From the NCBI RefSeq assembly GCF_009877435.1, contig NZ_WXEX01000007.1, positions 124,001 to 188,000 on the forward strand: a stretch of 64,000 nucleotides of DNA. The letters are read 5' to 3'. Of this stretch, positions 42,816 through 50,213 are shown one piece after another (position 1 is the stretch's first letter; each line of letters starts with the position of its first letter). The notes under the pieces were generated by a model, which worked only from the letters and a program-made list of their open reading frames with translations, did not search any database and was not told where the DNA came from. Position numbers and translations under genes: made by a program. The DNA comes from Heliomicrobium gestii. Lineage in GTDB: Bacteria > Bacillota > Desulfitobacteriia > Heliobacteriales > Heliobacteriaceae.

Positions 42816-44117
42816 TTAGATTTTGCCGAACAAAACTTGTTGAATAAAAACGTCAGTTTTTTCCTTCAAATGAATCAGGTAGGGGCTGACCAGTTTGCGC
42901 CCGTCCGCCGTCTCTGTCACCAACACCGTCGGCTGGAGGGGCGAATCCTCGTAAAACTGCACCACATAGCCTTCCTCGCCGGTGGAGAGTCGCACCCGCG
43001 TATTCAGCATCAGATCGCGCAACCGATCGATAAAGACAAAGACGATGTGCTTGTCGAGATGGTCCCGGGCGCTGGAACTGATGATGCTGACGGCGTTGAT
43101 GTGATCGAGCCGTCCCCGGTAGGACCTGTTCGTCGTCAAGGCCGAGTAGACATCGGCAACAGCGACGATGCGGGCAAAGAGGTGGATCTGGGCGTAGCGA
43201 AGACCATTGGGATAGCCCTTGCCGTTGCACCACTCCTGGTGCTGGAGGATGCAGGCCATCTGCTCTTCGGGCAGGCGGACGCCGCTCTCCTGAAAGACCT
43301 TCATCCCCGCCTCCGGGTGGGTCCGGATCAAGGCGAATTCCTCGTCGGTCAGCTTGCCCCGTTTGTTCAGGATCTCGTCGGGGATATAGATTTTGCCGAT
43401 ATCGTGGAGGATGGCGCCGACGGCCAGGCTCTCCAACTCCGCCTTCGAGAGGCCCAGGCTCATCCCGATCATCGTGCTGAGGAGACAGACGTCGACGGAA
43501 TGATGGAGGGTGTAATCGTCCGTATCCCACAACCGCGACAGGCGCAGGCCGATCTTCTCATCGCGAGCGATGGAGGAGACGATCTCCGCGGTGGTGTCGC
43601 GGATGGCCCCTTCGTTGAAACCATGGCCCTCACGCATATCGAGAAAGACATCGCGCACCGTTTCGATGGAATGTTGGAAGAGGACCTGTTCCTGTCCCAC
43701 TTTTTTCAGGGACTCATACTGCATCTCCAGGCCGGCGCCGGTGACAGCCTTCGGCTTTTGACCGGTGAGGATACCGATCTCTTCCCATTTGAGGATCTGC
43801 CGGTAGATGGCGTCTGTGAGCAAGGTTCCTTTCGGGATCAATAACCGGCCATCGACAGTAAACACATCGGCGGCCAGCATATCACCGACTGCATATTGTT
43901 CAGAGACTTTTCCCGTTTGCGCTGAAAACACCCGCGCCCGCCCCCATTTCGCCATATTTCGGCCAGACGAAGCGCCCAGCGGTTCCCGTCCCGCCCAAAG
44001 CAGCAGGTGGGACGGCTCGCCGCCAACACAGTCCTTTTGGTAGTATATGTCTGGCATTCCATTCAAGGATTTCAATTTCAAAGCCCATTTTCTTCCGATG
44101 AAGTTCGACGACGGCAC
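42816..44117 (-). CDS. HD-GYP domain protein with a non-canonical GYP motif
   Basis: 433 residues. An unrecognised N-terminal stretch of about 75 residues is followed by the paralogous module YAVGDMLAADVFTVDGRLLIPKG, an HD-GYP domain (LHHSVDVCLLS, ILHDIGKIYIP, RTHPEAG) and the C-terminal module shared with the proteins at 13.6 and 24.6 kb. The signature reads HQEWCNGKGYP, so the usual Asp of HxExxDGxGYP is Asn; activity may be altered. The longer frame has no ribosome-binding site, whereas GGAGG lies 8 nt before the GTG at 44117. Confidence 0.83.
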   Translation of the reverse strand: MPSSNFIGRKWALKLKSLNGMPDIYYQKDCVGGEPSHLLLWAGREPLGASSGRNMAKWGRARVFSAQTGKVSEQYAVGDMLAADVFTVDGRLLIPKGTLLTDAIYRQILKWEEIGILTGQKPKAVTGAGLEMQYESLKKVGQEQVLFQHSIETVRDVFLDMREGHGFNEGAIRDTTAEIVSSIARDEKIGLRLSRLWDTDDYTLHHSVDVCLLSTMIGMSLGLSKAELESLAVGAILHDIGKIYIPDEILNKRGKLTDEEFALIRTHPEAGMKVFQESGVRLPEEQMACILQHQEWCNGKGYPNGLRYAQIHLFARIVAVADVYSALTTNRSYRGRLDHINAVSIISSSARDHLDKHIVFVFIDRLRDLMLNTRVRLSTGEEGYVVQFYEDSPLQPTVLVTETADGRKLVSPYLIHLKEKTDVFIQQVLFGKI

Positions 44118-44307
44118 TTGGTTTTCCTCCGAAGCAAAAAACAAATCCTTTACATAAACGCTAGAAATCACAAGCGAAATGCCCCTTCTGCCCGTTAACG
44201 AACGCTTTCGCCAAAATCGGGGGTTTTACAAAAGTGGCGCAAGCAGTGTATGATCCCTATGTGAGAAAGGTCCAATACAAATCCAGGAAATAGTCGTAAT
44301 TTTCACA

Positions 44308-44452
44308 ACTCGCTGAGTTCCCAGGCAGGGAAGCGGGGGAACCAACCATGGCGGTGAAATCGCCATTGCCGGGGTGAGTCCCGGGCCTGTGTGGTCCGGG
44401 TAGGGCAACTCCGCAGCCCGAACCCGTCAGCTAACCTCGTAGGCGTCGCTGG
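44308..44452 (+). promoter_or_regulatory. c-di-AMP riboswitch (ydaO/yuaA class) before a CBS-domain gene
   Basis: Contains AGCGGGGGAACCAA, GGGGTGAGTCCCGG, GGGTAGGGCAA, CCCGAACCCGTCAGCTAACC and TCGTAGGCGTCG in order. The blocks agree almost base for base with those of the copy at 16.8 kb. No terminator lies between it and the start codon 20 bp later, so control may act on translation or by another fold. Confidence 0.92.
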
Positions 44453-44471
44453 AGAAAGGAAGAATCCGCAC

Positions 44472-44915
44472 GTGAACATCGCTTTTTTTCTGATCCCGAA
44501 AAAAGACGTGATCCATCTCCCTATTCACGCCACCATGCGGCAAGCGGTCGAAAAGATGGAATACCACCGCTACACCGCCGTCCCCCTCATCGACGGTCAG
44601 GGCCGCTATGTGGGCACCCTTACCGAGGGGGATCTGCTTTGGAAAATGAAGAATACGCCGAGCTTGGGCTTTGACAACATCCACAAGGTCTCCCTCAACG
44701 AAGTGCCGCGGCGCATGACCATCAAACCGGTCCACATCTACGCCGAGATGGAAGAACTGATCTCCCTGGCCAGCGAACAAAATTTCGTCCCTGTCCTCGA
44801 TGACCGCGGCGTCTTCATCGGCATCGTCCGCCGCCGGGAGATCATCGAATACTGCGCCGGCCTGCTGCAAGCGGGACGGCCGGTTGCCCGGGCCGCCGTT
44901 GCTAACGGGGGTTGA
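44472..44915 (+). CDS. two-CBS-domain protein, DarB/CbpB-like candidate c-di-AMP receptor
   Basis: 147 residues containing just two CBS domains (about 12-70 and 75-135): ATMRQAVEKMEYHRYTAVPL with IDGQGRYVGTLTEGDLLW, then IKPVHIYAEMEELISLASEQ with VPVLDDRGVFIGIVRRREII. Length and layout match B. subtilis DarB (YkuL) and Listeria CbpB, which bind c-di-AMP and act on Rel or pyruvate carboxylase. The direct c-di-AMP riboswitch upstream adds weight, although binding is not visible from sequence. GTG start after AAAGGAAGAA. A terminator follows; monocistronic. Confidence 0.78.
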   Translation: MNIAFFLIPKKDVIHLPIHATMRQAVEKMEYHRYTAVPLIDGQGRYVGTLTEGDLLWKMKNTPSLGFDNIHKVSLNEVPRRMTIKPVHIYAEMEELISLASEQNFVPVLDDRGVFIGIVRRREIIEYCAGLLQAGRPVARAAVANGG

Positions 44916-44955
44916 GCGAGGCCCCAGTCATAGAAAACATAAACCGACGCAGAGA

Positions 44956-44991
44956 AAAGCCGTCTCAAGCTAAGCTTTAGCTGAGGCGGCT
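44956..44991 (+). terminator. terminator of the CBS-domain gene
   Basis: AAGCCGTCTCAAGCT pairs with AGCTGAGGCGGCTT around a short loop, followed by TCTTCTTCG. Confidence 0.75.
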
Positions 44992-45025
44992 TCTTCTTCG
45001 ATATCCACAACATAGAACTGGATCC

Positions 45026-45259
45026 CTATCCTCCGCGAAGCGTCTTCAGCCGGAACCGTGCCAGGAAACGTTGGAAGACATCCGGTTCGGCCCGGATGGT
45101 TACCGCGATCTCCGGCAGGCGAAAGGCGCCAATGGAGACCTTCCGCTCTGCGCCCAGGTCGACGCGCCACCCCTCACCCTCGAAACACCCTGGTGACTGC
45201 TCCACCCCACCCAATTCCACAAGGCATTGGCCGAGCTCCCGTTTCGTGATCGACCGCAT
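45026..45259 (-). CDS. small uncharacterised protein (77 residues)
   Basis: Sequence starts MRSITKRELGQCLVELGG and continues with alternating charged and beta-prone residues (ERKVSIGAFRLPEIAVTI) to LKTLRGG. No membrane segment and no recognised family. AAAGGAG lies 6 nt before the ATG at 45259; an upstream ATG at 45280 also has a GGGGG 7 nt before it, so the start is uncertain. The gene is convergent with the CBS-domain gene. Confidence 0.55.
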   Translation of the reverse strand: MRSITKRELGQCLVELGGVEQSPGCFEGEGWRVDLGAERKVSIGAFRLPEIAVTIRAEPDVFQRFLARFRLKTLRGG

Positions 45260-45662
45260 CCGCAACTCCTTTTCCAACATACGATATCCCCCGTTCTCAT
45301 TCTTGATTGAATTCCATGCCTTTCCGGCTTGTCCGATTGGACTGTTTCTTGTTATTGTAATCTCTGACGCAAACACCTGCCACATTTGTACACCCATGCC
45401 CTTTGTTCAGCCTTCACCCTATAACCTTCGCCCTGACCTTCATCATTAAAATGAACCTTCCCATCAACAAACCCCGCTTAAGCGGTTCGTCTGAAAAAAC
45501 CTTCTTACCCTAAAATTTCCCCCTGTAACCTGTCACCTTTTCGCTCCCGGCGCCGTCTTTATCATGGAAACCCAAAAGGGACCGTTGCGCAACGGCTATA
45601 AGGGGGAGACTACCATCAACGGCCATCTTATCGCCATTTCTACGCCGATATATGGTGAAAAT
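45260..45662. other. intergenic region upstream of the ECF sigma gene
   Basis: About 400 bp without a supported gene. It contains a 12-bp perfect palindrome CCGCTTAAGCGG at 45474-45485 and AT-rich stretches, but I see no convincing ECF-type GGAAC/CGTC promoter. A longer plus-strand frame starting at 45564 lacks family similarity before residue 34. Confidence 0.4.
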
Positions 45663-46187
45663 ATGGAACAACGCTTTCAACAACTGTATCGGGAAATGGC
45701 GCCCAAGCTGGGTCGCCAGGCCAACTTCCTTTTGGGGGACCCTGCCGCTGCGGAGGATCTGGTCCAGGAGGCCTTCTTGCGGTTGCACCGCACCGGCCTG
45801 GACGGCGTGGAACATCCCGCCGCATGGCTGAGCAAGGTGATCAACAACCTCTGCTACAGCCACCTGCGCAGCGAAGGCAGCCGCAGGCAGCGTGAGGAAA
45901 AGGTCTTTCTCCAGAGTTCTGCCGAATTGTCGGCTACAGCGGCCTTGTCGGCAGAACAGATCGTCCTGGAACGAGAGGAAGCGCGCCTCACCCGCCTGGC
46001 CCTGGACCGACTGCAATGCCGCGATCGCCTCGTTCTGTTGCTCAAGTTCTCCGGATTCAGTTACGATGAGATCGCCGCGGCGACCGAGATAGGGCGCAGT
46101 TCCGTGGGAACGGTGCTCCTCCGCGCTCGCGAACGATTCAGAAAAGCCTTTGAACAACTCGCCACCAGCCACTCAATCGGGGGGTGA
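45663..46187 (+). CDS. ECF-type RNA polymerase sigma factor
   Basis: 174 residues, group IV sigma factor. Region 2 (about 1-75) has FLLGDPAAAEDLVQEAFLRLH, the region 2.2 motif, and AWLSKVINNLCYSHLRSE. Region 4 (about 120-170) has LDRLQCRDRLVLLLKFSGFSYDEIAAATEIGRSSVGT, a helix-turn-helix (seen here as several adjoining pieces). A weak GGTGA lies before the ATG at 45663. The anti-sigma gene follows after 4 bp, and an ABC exporter pair comes next, a common layout for peptide or antibiotic response. Autoregulation is likely by analogy. Confidence 0.9.
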   Translation: MEQRFQQLYREMAPKLGRQANFLLGDPAAAEDLVQEAFLRLHRTGLDGVEHPAAWLSKVINNLCYSHLRSEGSRRQREEKVFLQSSAELSATAALSAEQIVLEREEARLTRLALDRLQCRDRLVLLLKFSGFSYDEIAAATEIGRSSVGTVLLRARERFRKAFEQLATSHSIGG

Positions 46188-46191
46188 ATCG

Positions 46192-47322
46192 ATGAACTGC
46201 CGTGATCAGGGAACCTGGCAGGCTTTTCTGGATAACGAAGTGACTCCTGCCGAAAAGGCAGCCATGCAACGTCATCTGGACACCTGCGCTCCTTGCGCCG
46301 CCACGTTGGCTGAACTGACCGAACTGGAAGAATGGTCAACAGAGTCCTTAGCCGCCTACCAACGAGCGATGGAGACGGCGGCTCCCCTCCCGCCGGCGAC
46401 CGGTCTCCCGCCCTTCGCTCCTGCCAACCGCCGCCCCACTCTGCCAATAGACAAACAAGGAGGAACCTCGCTGATGACACATTGGAAAAAATGGGCAAGC
46501 GCTGCGGCAGCCGCCGCCATGCTGGCCGGCGCCCTGACCGTGGCCCCCGTGCAACAGGCTGTTGCCGATTTTCTCTCCCTCTTCCGGGTGCAAAAATTGC
46601 AGATCGTCCAGGTCACACCGGAACAACTTGACACGATGGCCCAGGCCGTCAAATCCAAGGTCGGCCAGGTGGATCTGCAGCAGTTCGGCAAAGTCGAGGT
46701 GCTGCAAAAACCGGAAGAACAAAAAGCCTTCCCCGACCAGGCAGTGAAACTGCTGCCCTTCGCCTTCAAACAGCCATCCTTCCTGCCTGACGGCTATGGC
46801 CGTCCCCGTCAGGTATCCGTCTCGACGGAGGGTCGTTCCGAATTCCGTCTCGATGTGGCCCAGGTCAACAACCTGCTCAAAGGCATGGGGGCCACAACGC
46901 TTCTGCCTGACAGCTTGCAGGGCAAGGCGTTCGGATTGCGCATCCCCGCCGGCGCGCGGAGCGCCTTCACCAACGACGAGAGCAACAGCCGCATCAGCCT
47001 GGTCCAGTTCTCTACTCCTGAACTGACCGTTCCTGATGGCGTCAATCCCCGTGACCTGCGGGCAGCCCTGCTTGATTTTCCGCTTCTGCCCCAGGATGTG
47101 CGGACCCAGTTGGCCGGCATCGAAGACTGGCAGAACACCATGGTGGTCCCCGACGTCAACGGCACTGTGGAAAAAGTCAACGTCAACGGCGCCGAAGGCG
47201 TTTACAACGCCGGTAAACACGGCGGTGGCAACCTGCTCTGGGTGGAGCAAGGCGTCATGTATCAGGTGAACGGCCCTGTTGACAAGGAGACCCTCCTGAA
47301 GGTGGCCCGTTCGCTGAAGTAA
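46192..47322 (+). CDS. membrane anti-sigma factor with zinc-binding ZAS domain
   Basis: 376 residues. The N-terminal cytoplasmic ZAS domain has HLDTCAPC (His, then CxxC), the zinc-coordinating motif of anti-sigma factors of group IV. A membrane segment (about 100-120) follows; the remaining 250 residues are extracytoplasmic with a DUF4367-like C-terminus (VNVNGAEGVYNAGKHGGGNL). It begins 4 bp after the sigma gene with GGGGGGTGA upstream. It should bind and hold the sigma factor until a signal acts on the outer domain. The signal is unknown. Confidence 0.87.
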   Translation: MNCRDQGTWQAFLDNEVTPAEKAAMQRHLDTCAPCAATLAELTELEEWSTESLAAYQRAMETAAPLPPATGLPPFAPANRRPTLPIDKQGGTSLMTHWKKWASAAAAAAMLAGALTVAPVQQAVADFLSLFRVQKLQIVQVTPEQLDTMAQAVKSKVGQVDLQQFGKVEVLQKPEEQKAFPDQAVKLLPFAFKQPSFLPDGYGRPRQVSVSTEGRSEFRLDVAQVNNLLKGMGATTLLPDSLQGKAFGLRIPAGARSAFTNDESNSRISLVQFSTPELTVPDGVNPRDLRAALLDFPLLPQDVRTQLAGIEDWQNTMVVPDVNGTVEKVNVNGAEGVYNAGKHGGGNLLWVEQGVMYQVNGPVDKETLLKVARSLK

Positions 47323-47363
47323 ACGCTGACCGCCTTTTGTCTACATGTAGATGAGGTGAATCT

Positions 47364-48341
47364 GTGCCTGCCATCGAAACGATTGAATTAACCAAAACCT
47401 ATCAAGGCCACGGGGGCTGCCGGGAGATTTCCCTGGCAGTCCCCCACGGCTGCATCTTCGGCCTTCTCGGTCCCAACGGCGCCGGGAAAAGCACCCTTGT
47501 CAAGATGCTCGTGGGCCTTCTCCAGCCAACCTCCGGCGAAGCGCGCCTGCTGGGGCGTCCCCTCGAAGATGTCTCTGTCCGCAAAAGGATCGGTTTTTTG
47601 CCGGAAGGCTTCCGTTATCACGACTGGCTCAGCGGTGAAGACCTGCTTCGTTTTCACGCCTCCCTCTACGGCCTCTCCTCTCGGGAGGCCTCCGAGCGGA
47701 TCCCCGTCGTCCTGGAAATGGTCGGCCTGGGAGAGCAGGGGCGCAAACGGGTCGGCGCTTACAGTAAGGGGATGCAGCAGCGCATCGGGCTCGCCTGCGC
47801 CCTCCTGTCTGACCCGGAACTGGTCTTTCTTGATGAGCCTACCTCCGCCCTCGACCCCATCGGGCGCAAGGAGGTCCGCGACCTCCTCGTTCAACTGCGC
47901 GCTCGGGGCAAGACAGTCTTCCTGAACAGCCACCTCTTGAGCGAACTGGAGACGGTCTGTGACCGCATCGCCATCATCAAACAAGGCCGGCTGCTCTTTC
48001 AAGGCGACTGGCGCGAACTGGCCGGTCCGTTACGGCAGGCGCGGGTCGTCGTGAGCATGGGCATTGGGGTAGGCGTCGACACCGCTGTCACCCTTGGGGC
48101 GCCTGCTGCCCTGACGCAAGAACTGACCCTTTCCGGCATCACCCTGACGAAGGCGACGCCGCTGCCTGCTGAAGCGGACAAGCCACCCCGCGCGGAGTGG
48201 CTCTTGACCTGGAGTGAAAACCCGCCTGATATTCCCCGCCTGGTGGAAACCCTCGTCCGGTTCGGCATTCCCGTCCATGAGGTAGCCCCTCTGGCCGGTT
48301 CCCTGGAAGAACTCTTTCTCGAAACCATCGCCAACGGTTAG
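47364..48341 (+). CDS. ABC transporter ATP-binding protein
   Basis: 325 residues with Walker A GPNGAGKSTLVKMLVGLL, Q-loop GFLPEGFRYHDW, signature YSKGMQQRIGLACALL, Walker [14 protein letters not shown] and H-loop NSHLLSE. The YSKGM signature and the roughly 95-residue C-terminal extension (with QELTLSGITLTKATPLPAE) are typical of multidrug or bacteriocin-immunity ABC exporters such as BcrA-type. GTG start after GATGAGGTGA. Pairs with the following permease gene, whose start is 12 bp after its stop. Confidence 0.9.
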   Translation: MPAIETIELTKTYQGHGGCREISLAVPHGCIFGLLGPNGAGKSTLVKMLVGLLQPTSGEARLLGRPLEDVSVRKRIGFLPEGFRYHDWLSGEDLLRFHASLYGLSSREASERIPVVLEMVGLGEQGRKRVGAYSKGMQQRIGLACALLSDPELVFLDEPTSALDPIGRKEVRDLLVQLRARGKTVFLNSHLLSELETVCDRIAIIKQGRLLFQGDWRELAGPLRQARVVVSMGIGVGVDTAVTLGAPAALTQELTLSGITLTKATPLPAEADKPPRAEWLLTWSENPPDIPRLVETLVRFGIPVHEVAPLAGSLEELFLETIANG

Positions 48342-48353
48342 GAGGGATCCGAC

Positions 48354-49217
48354 CTGTTTTCCATCGCCCGCCTCACCTTTCAAGAGGCGTCCAAAAAGCG
48401 GATCTTCCTGCTCACCCTCCTGCTATCGGCCGTCTTTCTCGGCCTTTACGGCGCCGCTTTGCACCTGTTCGCCAAAGAGTTCGTCAAAATCCAATCCGCA
48501 CCCGGCGGTGTGCAACTGATCGCGCGCCAGGTCATCGGCCAGCAACTTCTCGGCGCCGGCCTCTATTTCTCCTCTTTCCTGCTGGCCTTATTGGCCCTGC
48601 TGGCCAGCGTCGGCTCCATCGCCTCGGAGATTGAAAACGGCTTGCTCCAGGCCATTGTGTCCAAGCCGATCCACCGGCGCGAGATCGTCCTCGGCAAGTT
48701 CCTGGGCTATGGCATCCTCTTGACGGTCTACGCCCTGCTCCTCTACGGCGGGATCATGCTCTTAAACGGTCACTACAACCATCCCGCCCTCACCACGCTG
48801 ACGTCCGGCAACCTGATCGCCGGAGCAGCCGTCTTTCTGCTTCAACCGCTGCTGTTGCTGGCGGTGGCCCTGCTGTTCAGCACCCTCTTTCGAACCCTTA
48901 CGGCCGGGATCGTCTCGGTTCTCCTGTACGCCCTGTCTGTCGTCGGCGGTTTCATCGAACAGATCGGCGGTCTGATCGACCGCAGCGACCTCGTCAACAC
49001 GGGCATCGCCGTCAGCCTGGTCATCCCGAGCGACACCCTCTTTCGCAAGTTGATGAGCATCGTCGCCGGCAGCAACAGCAGCCCGCTCGCCTCCCTGGCG
49101 GCAGGCCCCTTCGGTGTCACCGCGCCGCCGAGCAATCTGATGCTGGCCTATATCATCCTGTATATCGTCGCCTCAATCTGGCTGGCGATCCGGGTCTTTA
49201 AAAAGAAAGAACTATAA
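48354..49217 (+). CDS. ABC transporter permease (exporter type)
   Basis: About 287 residues with six hydrophobic segments; the first is FLLTLLLSAVFLGLYGAALH (about 18-37), before which lies FSIARLTFQEASKKR. The motif ENGLLQAIVSKPIHRREIVLGKFLG after segment 2 is typical of ABC-2 permeases (shown in adjoining pieces). The first ATG of the frame is at 48459, too late to include segment 1. A perfect AGGAGG (48340-48345) is 8 nt before the CTG at 48354, so this is a probable CTG start. Last gene of the sigma operon. Confidence 0.85.
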   Translation: MFSIARLTFQEASKKRIFLLTLLLSAVFLGLYGAALHLFAKEFVKIQSAPGGVQLIARQVIGQQLLGAGLYFSSFLLALLALLASVGSIASEIENGLLQAIVSKPIHRREIVLGKFLGYGILLTVYALLLYGGIMLLNGHYNHPALTTLTSGNLIAGAAVFLLQPLLLLAVALLFSTLFRTLTAGIVSVLLYALSVVGGFIEQIGGLIDRSDLVNTGIAVSLVIPSDTLFRKLMSIVAGSNSSPLASLAAGPFGVTAPPSNLMLAYIILYIVASIWLAIRVFKKKEL

Positions 49218-49249
49218 TTCCACCGGGCTATACCCTCGGGCCGCTTCTT

Positions 49250-49800
49250 CGCTCGCCTTCCACCTGCATGGACTTCAACTTGCCCGCTTCGTCGGCCAAT
49301 TCATGGGATTGCCGCTTGAGGATGTCCGCCGTGTCTTCAATGGAGGCGTTGATGGTTTCGCTCCGCATAGATCGCCCGCATCATCTCCTCACAAACGCCA
49401 TAGCCGCAGCACTGGCAGTTGATCCATCGTTCCTCTTCCGTGGGCTTATGCAGGCTTTGCCAGATCCGCTCCGCCTCCTCACGCGTCGGTTCGTCGAAGG
49501 GCTCTTTTCCCTTAGAAAAGAGGCCCTTTTTTTGTTGTCCCTGTTTTTCTATCTGCGCCTTTTTCCGTTTGTCCATCGCCCGGTCGATCTGATAGCGTGT
49601 CAGGTGGTGGGTCGTAGCGGGGCCGACGTTGCAGCCATGGAGGCAGTTGAGGATATCGACCAACACCGGCGCTTGGCCGCGCCGGATGTCCTCCTTCAGA
49701 ATCGGAAAATACTCGCTATAGACCTCGCTGGCGCCTTCGACGCGGGGAATATCCGCTCGCTCGACCGGCACGCCGAAGCGCCGGAACTGTTGCAAATGAA
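49250..49800 (-). pseudogene. decayed fragment of an iron hydrogenase-like (HydA/HfsB) regulatory protein
   Basis: The minus-strand frame (49337-49840) contains ILNCLHGCNVGPATTHHLTR, similar to the cysteine-rich H-cluster region of [FeFe]-hydrogenase large-subunit C-terminal proteins (CLNCxxGCNGGP), preceded by a VEGASEVYSEYFPILKED segment. After a linker comes CQCCGYGVCEEMMRAIYAERN, a PF04060-type 4Fe-4S motif. Just beyond, the frame shifts: SIEDTADILKRQSHELADEA continues in another frame. The 5' part of the protein is missing. Together this indicates a truncated, frameshifted relic. A short hairpin (49803-49825) marks its upstream edge. Confidence 0.65.
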
Positions 49801-49840
49801 AAACTCCACTGCCACAGGGTGGAGTAAACGAGTATGACAA

Positions 49841-50213
49841 GTAGTAGGATTTAATTCCCTCTTTATTCTAAATTTAATAGTGGTAATTGGATAGTGAGAA
49901 TCACGGCCTCTTTTCGACAATTATTTGGGTAAAAAACCCAAAAATCACTATTGACAGAAAATTCTAAATAATATTAAAATTAATCCAGCCTCAGCCGTCG
50001 TTTGTTTCGCTTCCTGTTGGTACATTTTTGTCTTGGCGCACTTTATCTTCTACACGAGTCGCACCGCGAATGAATGAGGCCTCATTCATCTCCCTCACCA
50101 CCATTGATCACCTGTTACATAAATCAAGGAGGTGGCGACTCAGTTCTTTCCCCTATGTTGGTTTCTTTCCCTAAGCGTTTGGCATGAGTAATGGAACAGA
50201 AGGAGTGATTCGA
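49841..50213. other. AT-rich intergenic region upstream of the amine-oxidase-stalk protein gene
   Basis: About 370 bp of AT-rich sequence without a gene. TTGACA at 49952-49957 begins a possible promoter (TTGACA, then TATTAA 15 bp later, or a TAATAT at 12 bp; neither spacing is ideal). A GGAGGTGG at 50128 has no good frame. The real ribosome-binding site AGGAGTGA for the next gene lies at 50199. Confidence 0.4.
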
